Of a stretch of DNA of 41,902 nt, positions 34,215-41,902 are shown piece after piece (the first letter of the stretch is position 1; every line of letters begins with the position of its first letter). Location of the stretch: assembly GCA_910588215.1 (NCBI GenBank), contig CAJUQJ010000035.1, positions 1 to 41,902 on the forward strand, written 5' to 3'. Under the pieces are notes generated by a model that was not told where the DNA came from, did not search any database, and was given only the letters and a program-made list of their open reading frames with translations. Origin of the DNA: an uncultured Lachnospiraceae bacterium (lineage in GTDB: Bacteria; Bacillota; Clostridia; Lachnospirales; Lachnospiraceae). The position numbers and the translations under genes are program-made.

Positions 34215-35273
34215 TTACTCCTCAGTCATAACCTTACTTCCCCATCTGAAGACTCCCGGTTGGAAGCCTCTCACTTCCGCAATCGCATTCGCTAAAAGCT
34301 GTACCGGCACTATCTGAAGAATCTGGCTGGCATATTCTTCTGTCTTGTCAAGAATTACAGTTAATATATTCTTATCATCCATGATCTCCTTATTCATATC
34401 GGCCGTATCTGTAACAAGAAGTACTTTTCCACCTTTTATGCTGATATCCTGTGCCATTTTGATTTCCAGATCCCTGGTTTCCCCCGATGGGGCAAAAATC
34501 ATAGCATAGAAACCGTCCTGAACCATTTCCATGGGACCGTGCCGGAATTCCGCACTGTCAAAATCAAGAGCCGGAAATTTAGACACTTCCCGAAAGAAAA
34601 GGGAGCCTGCTCTTACCGTAGAAAGTGCATTTCCTCTTCCTATCAGGCTGATCTCCTGAATTTCTTTACAAAACTCCTGCATTCTTATGGATTCTTCCTC
34701 ATAATACTGCAGGTATTGGCTCATTCCCCGAATCGCTTCCTCGTATTTTTCTGCAATTCTGCAGACATCCTCTTTACAGACAGCGGCAGCAATCATTTCA
34801 GCCAGTACCAGAGAACTGACATAAGTCCGTGTAGTAACAGATATTTCATCAGACACATTAAGCATGAAAGTCAGATTGCCTCTCTTTGCAAGAGTGCTGT
34901 CCTTCTGATTAGTCACCGCTATCACGAAAATATCCGGATCAATCAGATCCAGCAAACGCTTCGTCTCCGCACTTTCTCCTGACTGTGAGATCAGACATAA
35001 TACCGTGCCATGATCAATACAGCCCTTCTCATAATAAATCAGTTCGCCGGTAGAGATTATCTGGCTGTTGATACCATGCCGCTTTAGTCGGATATCCGCA
35101 CCATAAGCACAATAATGGGAACTCCCCATACCACTGAAGATAACCTTCTTAATCCCTTTTTTCGACAAAATCCTGAACTGCTCCATCATGCGGTCACTTC
35201 TGTTAAAGGATAAAGAGGCCCGAAGTTCCACTCCCTGTGACAAAATATCTTCCAGATAGAAATTCTTCTCCAT
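34215..35273 (-). CDS. double-SIS-domain sugar-phosphate isomerase or deaminase
   Basis: The 352-residue protein has two SIS domains. The first has VIFSGMGSSHYCAYGADIRL and LISQSGESAETKRLLDL, and the second has ISLIGRGNALSTVRAGSLFF and DSAEFRHGPME. This is the layout of GlmS isomerase domains and AgaS/FrlB-type deglycases without a glutaminase part. It should isomerise or deaminate an amino-sugar or glycated-sugar phosphate. The neighbouring PfkB kinase may make its substrate. GGAGAAAATAGAAA precedes the ATG. The real substrate cannot be read from sequence. Confidence 0.87.
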   Translation of the reverse strand: MEKNFYLEDILSQGVELRASLSFNRSDRMMEQFRILSKKGIKKVIFSGMGSSHYCAYGADIRLKRHGINSQIISTGELIYYEKGCIDHGTVLCLISQSGESAETKRLLDLIDPDIFVIAVTNQKDSTLAKRGNLTFMLNVSDEISVTTRTYVSSLVLAEMIAAAVCKEDVCRIAEKYEEAIRGMSQYLQYYEEESIRMQEFCKEIQEISLIGRGNALSTVRAGSLFFREVSKFPALDFDSAEFRHGPMEMVQDGFYAMIFAPSGETRDLEIKMAQDISIKGGKVLLVTDTADMNKEIMDDKNILTVILDKTEEYASQILQIVPVQLLANAIAEVRGFQPGVFRWGSKVMTEE

Positions 35274-35364
35274 TTTCTATTTTCTCCATTTTCATATTCA
35301 TTTCTTCTATTTCGCTTAAAGAGCAAAGTGCCATGAAAACCAACTCATTCTGCTCACATCCACT

Positions 35365-35428
35365 TATAATTAACGACATTAGAAATTTCATTTTCGGCCT
35401 TGCAGAAACTACCGTATATGGATTCTGC
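35365..35428. repeat. half copy of the dispersed palindromic element (copy C)
   Basis: On the minus strand the element starts one base after the PfkB stop codon. It contains a GCAGAA/TTTCTGC stem around CCATATACGGTAG and ends with the arm seen at 7059 and 14196 (plus strand TATAATTAACGACATTAGAA). Only the right half of the 103-bp unit is present. Confidence 0.75.
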
Positions 35429-36559
35429 TTATGCATCTGCTGTCTGCATCTTCTCGCCATACGCTGCAATCGTATCAGCCAATTCATATTGATCAGCCGT
35501 CTTTCCATGTGCAATGTAGTAAGATGCCATTGCCTGTCCTAAGATCAAATTCTCATAGAGGCTTCTGTTTTCCATCATCCCCATACAGAAACCTGCATTG
35601 AAGTGATCTCCCGCTCCGGTAGTATACAATGGTTTTTCTACATGCATTCCCTCATACTCTTCAATCATATTCTCCCGAAAACCGAATGCTTTCCGGTTTG
35701 TATGAATAACCAATTGATATAACGAAAGTTTTTCTCTGATTATCTGTCCTATCTGTCTCATTCCAACCGGATCTTCCTGGAATCTGCTTCCTATTTTGCT
35801 GGCTTCATTTTCATTCATTCCAAGCGTAACTTTAACCGCTCCGGCCATCATCGACAATAGTTCAAATAGTCGTTCCATATCTGCTTCCGAACGCGAAGAA
35901 GGATCTGCCAGGTCAATAAAAATATGCTTTTCACATCTGGCTCCTTCCTCAATCCGAAGAATGCACTCCCTGAATAAACCATCCAGGATTTCATTCATCC
36001 GATACATGCCGCCCCAGTTTACAATCCCCACCAGTTCACTTTGTTCTACCATCCGAAATAAATGTTCCAATCCGGTTTTTGCACAGATTTTATGCCAGCC
36101 GCTTCCATTCCCCCTAAGATCTCCCAGCATAATCTTTCCATCACAAAACTCCAGTGCTATCGTCCTGCTGGCCTCACCGATGCTGATCCTTCTACATAAT
36201 GGATGCATTCGTAAAAATGGATTATCACCACTGTCAACATCCATTTGACCGATACATACTGTCTGATATCCCAATGCAGCCAGAGCATTGGCCAGAATCG
36301 GTGCATTTCCTCCAATCTGCATCTTCGACGAACTAATTTCTATATCCGCACTTTTTCCGGCGGCATCCATAATTCGCTTACCGAAATCCGCTATTTTCTC
36401 GTATCTGTCATATTCGTCTTCACTTTGACGTCTCTTCACCACGGAATAAAGTTCATCGATATATCCGTCAAATCCGAGAAGACATTCTTTATCTCTTTGA
36501 TGATTCCGGACGGCTGCTGCCAGTTCCTTCATCATTCCCGCCTTATTTTTTCCTTCCAT
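35429..36559 (-). CDS. PfkB-family carbohydrate kinase
   Basis: A ribokinase-fold kinase of 376 residues: GFDGYIDELYSVV near the start, KMQIGGNAPILANALAALGY for sugar binding, and the catalytic anion-hole motif TTGAGDHFNAGF near the C-terminus. It would phosphorylate a sugar taken up by the adjacent ABC transporter. It starts 7 nt after the second permease gene and precedes the SIS gene. At 376 residues it is longer than ribokinase (about 310), with extra sequence at the N-terminus. Confidence 0.9.
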   Translation of the reverse strand: MEGKNKAGMMKELAAAVRNHQRDKECLLGFDGYIDELYSVVKRRQSEDEYDRYEKIADFGKRIMDAAGKSADIEISSSKMQIGGNAPILANALAALGYQTVCIGQMDVDSGDNPFLRMHPLCRRISIGEASRTIALEFCDGKIMLGDLRGNGSGWHKICAKTGLEHLFRMVEQSELVGIVNWGGMYRMNEILDGLFRECILRIEEGARCEKHIFIDLADPSSRSEADMERLFELLSMMAGAVKVTLGMNENEASKIGSRFQEDPVGMRQIGQIIREKLSLYQLVIHTNRKAFGFRENMIEEYEGMHVEKPLYTTGAGDHFNAGFCMGMMENRSLYENLILGQAMASYYIAHGKTADQYELADTIAAYGEKMQTADA

Positions 36560-36566
36560 TGCCTTC

Positions 36567-37454
36567 TCATCCTTTCACCGCTCCAACCATAACGCCTTTT
36601 ACAAAATATTTCTGTAAGAAAGGATAAACAAGCATAATGGGCAGAGCCGTAACGATCGTCATTGCTGCTTTTAATACTTCCGGTGTCAAAGACACCGCAC
36701 GTTTTGCCAGCTTCATGTCATTAATAAAATTAGTCTGTTGTTCCATCAACATATGTGCCAGAAGGCTGGATAATGTATCCAGTTCATTTCCCCTTATATA
36801 CATAACCGTGTCAAACCAACTGTTCCATTGCCATACTGCATTAAACAGCCCCACAGTTACAATGACAGGCATAGATAGCGGGATAAATATTCTAAAGAAA
36901 ACCTGAAGTTCATTTGCCCCATCTATAATTGCCGACTCTTCCAGCGATCTGGGCAGCCCGTCAAAAAAGGTGCGGATAATAATGATGTTATAAGCCCATA
37001 CCAGATTCGGGACAATATAAACCATAAAGTTATTGGTTAATCCCATTGCCTTGTACGTCAAAAATGTCGGAATCAGGCCGGCGCTGATATACATTGGCAG
37101 AATGAACACAATATGATAGAAACGTCTTCCAACCAAATCCGACCTTGTCAGACAGAATGCAACCAGTCCGGTAGCAATCAGAGGAACCAGCGTACCGATT
37201 ACTGTCCTTGCCACGGACACTATTGTCGCCCGAAAAAGACTGCTTTCCTGCAAAATGATCTTATAATTTTCCAATGTGAATTTACGAGGCCAGAATCCAA
37301 TTCCTCCCTTCATCGCATCCATCCCATCGTTAAATGATAATGCAATCAGATGAATAAATGGAAAAATAACAATCGCTGTAAACACGACTGCAATGAAATA
37401 TATGAAAGCATCAAATGCCGTAATTTTTCTTCTCATTGATTTTCCGTTTACCAT
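36567..37454 (-). CDS. LplC-type sugar ABC permease
   Basis: Inner-membrane subunit of a CUT1-type importer, 295 residues and six predicted segments. The first is FIYFIAVVFTAIVIFPFI. The ATPase-coupling EAA loop reads EESAIIDGANELQVFFRIF. The typical C-terminal FVKGVMVGAVKG is present. GGAGGTATCACT precedes the ATG, which overlaps the end of the first permease gene by 7 nt. Confidence 0.92.
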   Translation of the reverse strand: MVNGKSMRRKITAFDAFIYFIAVVFTAIVIFPFIHLIALSFNDGMDAMKGGIGFWPRKFTLENYKIILQESSLFRATIVSVARTVIGTLVPLIATGLVAFCLTRSDLVGRRFYHIVFILPMYISAGLIPTFLTYKAMGLTNNFMVYIVPNLVWAYNIIIIRTFFDGLPRSLEESAIIDGANELQVFFRIFIPLSMPVIVTVGLFNAVWQWNSWFDTVMYIRGNELDTLSSLLAHMLMEQQTNFINDMKLAKRAVSLTPEVLKAAMTIVTALPIMLVYPFLQKYFVKGVMVGAVKG

Positions 37455-38356
37455 AGTGATACCTCCGAAAATTTCCTGGCAATCCTATTCACGATCACCA
37501 GCAGCAGAATACTGATTACTGACTGAAATACGCCCACTGCCGTGGCATAAGAAAATTCTGCCGCCCCCATTCCACGTTTATATACATAGGTATTGATGAC
37601 CTCTGCATAATCCATAACATTAGGATTAAACATCAGCAGCTGCTGTTCGAATCCACCGTTAAATATCTTAGCGATATCCATAATTGCCAGAATGATCACG
37701 GTTGGAGCAATCCCTGGCAATGTCACATGGAAAATACACTGCAGTCTTCCGGCACCATCCATCTTTGCCGCTTCATAAACCTCTTCTGAGATTCCTGCGA
37801 TTGCTGCCAGATAAATGATCGCATTCCACCCTACTTCTTTCCATACAATCAGAATCGTCATAATGATCCAGAATAATTGTTCCGTTTCCAAGAACGGAAA
37901 TGGCCGGTCAAGCAAATGAATTTCCTGCAAAAATCCATTGATCAGTCCGCGTCTTCCTAAAATCTGAATAAAAAGATTGGCACAGATTCCCATAGACAGA
38001 AAATGCGGCAGATAAGAAATCGTCTGTACTGTCTTCTTCAGCAGTCCGCTTCTGATCTCATTGATAATCAATGCCAGACTTATCGCAAAAATCGTTCCGA
38101 AAATCAGACTCATAACACTCATTGCCAATGTATTTCTAATCAATTGCAGCGTATAGCGGTTTGTAAAGAAACTCTTAAAATGCCTAAGCCCTACCCAAGG
38201 ACTGTGCAGGAATCCCTTTCCGATGCTGTAATCCTGAAATGCTATCACATTACCCATAATCGGGATATAACATATCAGCAGCGCCCACACGGTCATTATG
38301 ATCATAATAATCTGCAGCCTGTACTGCCTTTTAAATTTCATCCATGTTTTCTTCAT
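37448..38356 (-). CDS. LplB-type sugar ABC permease
   Basis: 302 residues, partner permease. It has the family start with YIPIMGNVIAFQDYSIGKGF and SPWVGLRHFKSFF, and an EAA loop SEEVYEAAKMDGAGRLQCIF. GGAGGAACTGACAG precedes the ATG. No ATPase gene is present in the locus, as usual for LplABC-type importers that share a distant MsmK-like ATPase. Confidence 0.92.
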   Translation of the reverse strand: MKKTWMKFKRQYRLQIIMIIMTVWALLICYIPIMGNVIAFQDYSIGKGFLHSPWVGLRHFKSFFTNRYTLQLIRNTLAMSVMSLIFGTIFAISLALIINEIRSGLLKKTVQTISYLPHFLSMGICANLFIQILGRRGLINGFLQEIHLLDRPFPFLETEQLFWIIMTILIVWKEVGWNAIIYLAAIAGISEEVYEAAKMDGAGRLQCIFHVTLPGIAPTVIILAIMDIAKIFNGGFEQQLLMFNPNVMDYAEVINTYVYKRGMGAAEFSYATAVGVFQSVISILLLVIVNRIARKFSEVSLW

Positions 38357-38399
38357 CTGTCAGTTCCTCCACACAGTCCTGTAAGAAAGGCATTGGCTT

Positions 38400-40124
38400 T
38401 TACTGTCCTTCCGCTGGAGTCGTAAATATTTTTTCCTGGTTCTTGCCATAAGCTTCTGCCAGAGCAGCCCAATTGTCGGCCATGGCTTGATCTAATGCTT
38501 CCAGCCCGTCATCCCGCATTTGTGAGATACAGGTTTCCCACTCTTCCATACATTTTCCACTGTCTGATGCCGCGACTGCTTTCGCAATTCTGTCAAATGC
38601 ATAAGTGGAAATCTTTGATAATGCCTCGTGGGCTTCCGATTGAGAGATAGAATCAATTTTGGCATTGGCGTTGATCGTTCTCGGAAATGCAAAATGCTCC
38701 CAGTCCTTGTTATTGTACATAACCCACGGATCGCTGGTAAACGCTGCCTGTGCGTTGATATCATAAGCGTTTCCACTCGCATCAAGCCCTTCCATAGCCG
38801 GTAATGTATTCAGCCAGTTTCCAATTCCGTACTTCTTGATCATATTCAGATCCCACATTGCATACCCGTTTGCGATTTCCTCTGTAGGAACCTTGGTTCC
38901 GTCTTCCTCCACCGTATAGGTTTCACCCGCTATACCTGCGCATACCAGTGTACTCCCCTCTTCCGAGGCGCAATAATCAAGGAACTCGATGACGCCTTCC
39001 GGATCCTCACAATTCTTAGAGATCATGAGATTTGGTCCTTCCGCCGTTGCATAACCATTAATCAACACATTCTGGATATCCTGAGATTCAACAAGATAGA
39101 AATAAACAAATCTGGATTCTTCGTTCTCAGCGCTCAATGCCGCATTTGCCGCATCGAGTCCTTTTACAGAGCCTAGTGTGCTAAACACTTCTCCTTGAGC
39201 GATCATTGCCTGATTTTCTTCTTCCGTATAAGAAGTCACGCCGTCCGGTGCATATCCGTCTGTACAGAAATCATTCAAAAATTGTATTACCTCAGGCATA
39301 TATTTACTGCTGAAAATACTTACGGCTTTCCCATCCTCATAGACACTGTAGGTACTGTCCGGCAATAAAACACATTGCAGTCCTTTCGCTTTGAAAAGAA
39401 CTTCGATCGCCTTTTCCGTATCGAATAATGCTGGATACATATCCGGATATTTTTCCTTTACCTGATCAAGTAAATTCAGATATTCTTCAACGGTAATAAA
39501 AGAATCCATGGGATTTTCCCTGCTCAGCTTCTCATATCCCAGTTCTTTTAAAATGTCATACCGAATCTGTACCGTATTTACCGTTAGATTTAATGCATAT
39601 CTTGGATCGTTCCAGACAAAGCTTCCTAATCCATATATAGTTCCATCTCTCTCTTCCCATTCAGGAAATACCGAACTAAGATTCTTCTTCATATTCGGAG
39701 CATGTTCTTCAATCAAATCATTTAACGGAATCACATACCCATCTCGTATCATTTGAGAACGCGTTTCACCGCTGGCAAAAATTATATCCGGCAAATCCCC
39801 TGAAGCCAGCATTACGTTAATTTCTGAGCTAACATCACTTGACTTTACCAGTTCCATACTAATTTGAGTATTTGTTCTCTTCTCCAACTCGGTCAGAACC
39901 ATATCCTTATTACTGGAATCAAATAGCGTTGACATCCATGCATCTCCAATATACATGGAATATTCTTTTGTACTTCCCTCTTCCGCCTCCGGTCCGGCTT
40001 CTCCTGAATTGACCTCCTCCGATACATTCGCTGTTTCACCGCTCTCTGTTCCGCACCCTGACAATAATGATGAGACAGTCATCAGCATGCTAAGAACCAA
40101 TGCACTCATTTTTTTTGCTTTCAT
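38400..40124 (-). CDS. LplA-type sugar-binding lipoprotein
   Basis: The 574-residue extracellular solute-binding protein is first gene of the sugar operon. The signal peptide ends in lipobox LLSGC with Cys24 as lipid anchor, followed by a Ser/Glu-rich linker. The mature part has MLASGDLPDIIFASGE and other features of the long (about 500-570 residue) LplA group that serves LplB/LplC permeases. GGGAGG precedes the ATG. It captures the oligosaccharide, likely a mannoside given the GH38 gene downstream. Confidence 0.92.
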   Translation of the reverse strand: MKAKKMSALVLSMLMTVSSLLSGCGTESGETANVSEEVNSGEAGPEAEEGSTKEYSMYIGDAWMSTLFDSSNKDMVLTELEKRTNTQISMELVKSSDVSSEINVMLASGDLPDIIFASGETRSQMIRDGYVIPLNDLIEEHAPNMKKNLSSVFPEWEERDGTIYGLGSFVWNDPRYALNLTVNTVQIRYDILKELGYEKLSRENPMDSFITVEEYLNLLDQVKEKYPDMYPALFDTEKAIEVLFKAKGLQCVLLPDSTYSVYEDGKAVSIFSSKYMPEVIQFLNDFCTDGYAPDGVTSYTEEENQAMIAQGEVFSTLGSVKGLDAANAALSAENEESRFVYFYLVESQDIQNVLINGYATAEGPNLMISKNCEDPEGVIEFLDYCASEEGSTLVCAGIAGETYTVEEDGTKVPTEEIANGYAMWDLNMIKKYGIGNWLNTLPAMEGLDASGNAYDINAQAAFTSDPWVMYNNKDWEHFAFPRTINANAKIDSISQSEAHEALSKISTYAFDRIAKAVAASDSGKCMEEWETCISQMRDDGLEALDQAMADNWAALAEAYGKNQEKIFTTPAEGQ

Positions 40125-40149
40125 TGTAAGCCTCCCTCATTTTTATTTT

Positions 40150-40173
40150 ACTTATTCTAAGTATTTAAATAAG
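40150..40173. promoter_or_regulatory. palindromic candidate operator downstream of the promoter
   Basis: ACTTA-TTC-TAAGT (40150-40162) overlaps a wider CTTATT/AATAAG inverted repeat (40151-40173). It lies between the promoter and the lipoprotein start, where a ROK repressor could bind. No second copy was found near the ROK gene. Confidence 0.4.
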
Positions 40174-40183
40174 TGTTGGAATT

Positions 40184-40212
40184 ATCATCTCACCATCGCC
40201 TCATATTGTCAA
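40184..40212 (-). promoter_or_regulatory. sigma-A-type promoter of the sugar operon
   Basis: On the minus strand a perfect TTGACA (40207-40212) precedes GATGAT (40184-40189) by 17 nt; GATAAT at 20 nt is an alternative. The leader to the ATG at 40124 is about 55 nt. Confidence 0.6.
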
Positions 40213-40373
40213 CCATTATTTGTTCAATAAAAAAACTTTACAGAAGATTTGGTATATTTCCACAAATGATTCGTAAAGTTTCTGTCTATTTTGTCTCTAT
40301 CCCTGCCATAAATAATCTGTCAGAAAAAAGCTGCTCGCTGTCCTTACGGTCAACATGCAGACCCCTTAAGTCT

Positions 40374-40631
40374 TTAACTCCATCTCATGCACCTCCCTAA
40401 CGGTCCATTGTATCTTGGGGCAGGCTCCGCCGCCATGGCAGCCTCTTCCTCCTCGTCATGCCCGTCCTCACATTTTTCCACAATAAGCCTCTTCCCTTCC
40501 TGTGTGACCGTTACTTTATCGCCTACAAAAAATCCCAATGGCCTGAGCCATTTACCCTGTATGATAATCTGCGGATGGTGCGTATAATTTTTCCCACTCC
40601 CGCTGTAAATCTTTAATTTTCTTGACTGCAT
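40374..40631 (-). CDS. SymE-like toxin
   Basis: The 85-residue protein starts MQSRKLKIYSGSGKN and has the SymE-family core IIIQGKWLRPLGFFVGDKV, with VTVTQEGKRLIVEK, an AbrB-like swapped-hairpin fold. SymE of E. coli is an SOS-induced RNA-cleaving toxin silenced by the antisense RNA SymR. AGAAGGAGG about 9 nt before the ATG supports this start rather than the long upstream extension. The C-terminal tail is acidic then Pro/Arg-rich. An antisense RNA is expected from the plus strand over the start, but I see no clear promoter for it. Confidence 0.8.
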   Translation of the reverse strand: MQSRKLKIYSGSGKNYTHHPQIIIQGKWLRPLGFFVGDKVTVTQEGKRLIVEKCEDGHDEEEEAAMAAEPAPRYNGPLGRCMRWS

Positions 40632-40730
40632 ATCAAATATCCTCCTTCTGCGCCTACTTCTCCATAATGCTTGAACTTCATTGTCTGGTTTCACATTCCA
40701 AATGCAGATAAATCTATCGGAAAGCAGTAT

Positions 40731-40898
40731 TCTAGTACTCCGTACTTGAAGTTCCTGTGCAAATTTTCGAGGATATTTTTTCGAGTGTACAAGTTCAGAA
40801 ACGGAGGCGTAGCGGGCTACGTTGAGTATTCTGGGCTTGTGCAATCGGGAAAATAGACCGAAATATTTGCACAAGGGTTTTCAGTACGGAGTACTAGA
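40731..40898. repeat. 168-bp palindromic MITE-like element
   Basis: The ends are inverted repeats. The left reads TCTAGTACTCCGTACT, and the reverse complement of the right end is identical; beyond that a diverged TGTGCAAAT block matches on both sides. The inside also folds (CAAGTTCAGAA against TTCTGGGCTTG, and GTAGC-GGGCTAC), so the whole unit makes one long imperfect hairpin. It carries no transposase. It lies upstream of symE and directly against a broken gene at 40899. Confidence 0.8.
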
Positions 40899-41137
40899 TA
40901 ACGTACTTTGACCGCTTCCCCAAAATATACTGCGTACTCACAGCAGAACAGGTTTTCCACTGTATAATGCTGGCACTCTTCCAGCTTAGCTTTTCCCTCA
41001 AGGCCACGGATACTGGGTGTACCATTACAAAAAAGGTTGAACGCCATACGCACCACTCTCGCACTGCCGCTGGTGATCCAGCCTTCTTTCAGGCATTTGG
41101 GCTTTATGCTCCCTTTTTCAAAATCGGCACATTTGTG
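40899..41137 (-). pseudogene. fragment of a DUF6075-like protein cut by the palindromic element
   Basis: On the minus strand, from a stop at 41138-41140, the frame reads CLKEGWITSGSARVVRMAFN, then QHYTVENLFCCEYAVYFGEA and KVRY, where it meets the element. The pattern (SGSAR, FNLF, Y-T-V, LFCC-YA-YF) recalls DUF6075-type hypothetical proteins of Lachnospiraceae, in which the C-terminal RYPEY follows. The 5' end is missing too. The family name is from memory. Confidence 0.5.
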
Positions 41138-41279
41138 TTAAGATTGGTATTGTAACGTTACGCTGTTCTGGTATGATAATCTGCAGATGTGTTGGGTAGA
41201 AAATCCACCCTATTCATGCGGCATTCGCCAAATGGCTGCTTATGCGCATAGCATCCACTTTCGTTAATACACGCATAAA

Positions 41280-41331
41280 AATAGGACTAAATATAGCCCT
41301 CGTAGTTAAAGGTTCTTTATTTAGTCCTATT
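41280..41331. repeat. perfect 14-bp inverted repeat hairpin
   Basis: AATAGGACTAAATA (41280-41293) and its exact reverse complement (41318-41331) enclose 24 nt. It could be a bidirectional terminator or a small palindromic mobile unit. Confidence 0.6.
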
Positions 41332-41409
41332 ATAAATCACTCATAGGCGATCATATTTACAGGTATCAACTGCAGGGAAGAACTATTCAATATCAAAAAC
41401 GTACACATC

Positions 41410-41532
41410 TCATTGCTGGCGACTCTGCCAGTCTTTCCACCAGCCGCCAGTGGATTCATCTCCCTGCCTTTCTCCTGGACTGGCAGGAACATTCCCTCTC
41501 TCTGGTAGATATTCCGGATTTCTCCGTTTCAT
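41410..41532 (-). CDS. possible 40-residue ORF
   Basis: ATG with AGGA 6 nt upstream; the peptide reads KRRNPEYLPERGNVPASPGE, then ends GGWWKDWQSRQQ. The composition looks protein-like but I know no family. It may be the end of a decayed gene. Confidence 0.3.
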   Translation of the reverse strand: MKRRNPEYLPERGNVPASPGERQGDESTGGWWKDWQSRQQ

Positions 41533-41607
41533 GAGTTCCTGCTTTCACAATCCGCCGCAAAATTCATTATGCCAGTTGTAAATCATTCTCAAGTCTTTCC
41601 ACTATAC

Positions 41608-41724
41608 TCAATGCAAATCTAAATCCTTTGCAATTTCCTCTTTTGTCATTTTTCCTCTTTCCAGCATACATTTTGCTGCTTCAATTTTTTCTTCATTTAA
41701 AAGTTGCTCCATGATTTTACTCAT
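41608..41724 (-). CDS. 38-residue helical ORF, possible remnant
   Basis: ATG preceded by GGGGAAGGACG. The peptide IMEQLLNEEKIEAAKCMLER then GKMTKEEIAKDLDLH is helical and resembles the C-terminal tail of Rpn-type (PD-(D/E)XK) recombination-promoting nucleases, which end in such a helix-turn motif. It could be a genuine small gene or the leftover 3' end. Confidence 0.4.
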   Translation of the reverse strand: MSKIMEQLLNEEKIEAAKCMLERGKMTKEEIAKDLDLH

Positions 41725-41841
41725 AATTTTTCGTCCTTCCCCATCTTTCTTGAAATATCTTGCTCGGTCTGCTAATAATGCATAATAAAAACAGGATACA
41801 TCTTATTATAAGATTTCCGCTCTTAACGATTACTGTGTATT

Positions 41842-41902
41842 TATAGTAAACGACATAACAAATTTCTGTTTCCGGCTCTTGCAGGAGCCATATACGGTAG
41901 CT
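41842..41902. repeat. left half of the dispersed palindromic element (copy D), cut by window end
   Basis: TATAGTAAACGACATAACAA is identical to the left arm at 14094, followed by the same inner CCATATACGG. The right half lies beyond the window. Confidence 0.75.

Larger units (their letters stand above)
41138..41607. other. gene-poor stretch
   Basis: Apart from the hairpin at 41280-41331 and a doubtful 40-codon ORF at 41410-41532, I see no gene, tRNA or known regulatory RNA. Confidence 0.5.

Noticed and set aside
35203..35514. 103-codon minus-strand ORF between PfkB and SIS genes
   Set aside because: It overlaps the ends of both genes in another frame and crosses a repeat element; no independent support.
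40632..40874. Long N-terminal extension of the SymE-like protein
   Set aside because: The extension runs through the palindromic element and lacks a start signal; the strong AGGAGG points to 40631.
1..41902. tRNA, rRNA or tmRNA genes
   Set aside because: No T-arm/anticodon pattern or rRNA signature was noticed on either strand; a covariance-model scan was not possible here.

Overview
The window looks like an accessory-rich chromosomal stretch from an endospore-forming member of the Clostridia, most likely Lachnospiraceae. The pointers are strong AGGAGG ribosome binding sites, a LysM-GH18 spore-cortex type lytic enzyme, an LplA/LplB/LplC-type sugar transporter, a SymE-like toxin and gene families common in that group. 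This placement is inference from gene content; there is no rRNA gene. Most genes lie on the minus strand.

Layout. (1) 1-6035: a type I-C CRISPR-Cas locus eroded at both ends. cas5c, cas8c and cas7c are complete and the Cas3 helicase is intact. The Cas3 HD nuclease domain survives only as frame-broken remnants. Right after cas7 a deletion scar fuses the first 24 codons of cas4 to about 35 internal codons of cas1. No array is visible. (2) 6179-7971: a hemerythrin/CheX-like fusion and an AT-rich HicB-like/DinB-like fusion that looks recently inserted. (3) 7927-13890: a five-gene minus-strand operon of the uncharacterised STM4011-STM4015 families, with a HAD phosphatase fused to the STM4011 radical SAM enzyme. 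(4) 14272-20263: a SWIM-SNF2 helicase, a LysM-GH18 enzyme, a small hypothetical gene and type I L-asparaginase. (5) 20440-24419: an AT-rich cassette of an MBL-fold hydrolase, a tiny overlapping ORF, and a 934-residue protein joining a trypsin-like protease to a GTPase-like P-loop domain and a Cys-rich tail. It is a strong candidate antiviral defence system. (6) 24505-30342: a graveyard of broken genes (SRAP, Y-family polymerase, chimeric ORF, transposase-like fragment, GNAT fragments) around one intact AAA/DUF1703 gene. (7) 30464-40124: a mannoside-type sugar operon in transcription order: binding lipoprotein, two permeases, PfkB kinase, SIS isomerase-like protein, GH38 alpha-mannosidase, ROK regulator. 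(8) 40374-41902: a SymE-like toxin, a 168-bp palindromic element beside a broken gene, and largely gene-poor repeat-bearing DNA.

Several dispersed palindromic repeats tie the window together. One family occurs at 7059, 14094, 35365 and 41842, often directly against gene 3' ends; a second 38-bp repeat occurs at 30379 and 34164. Together with the many deletion junctions they suggest a region of repeated gain and decay. The two best candidates for undescribed systems are the MBL/small ORF/trypsin-GTPase cassette and the STM4011-4015 operon.
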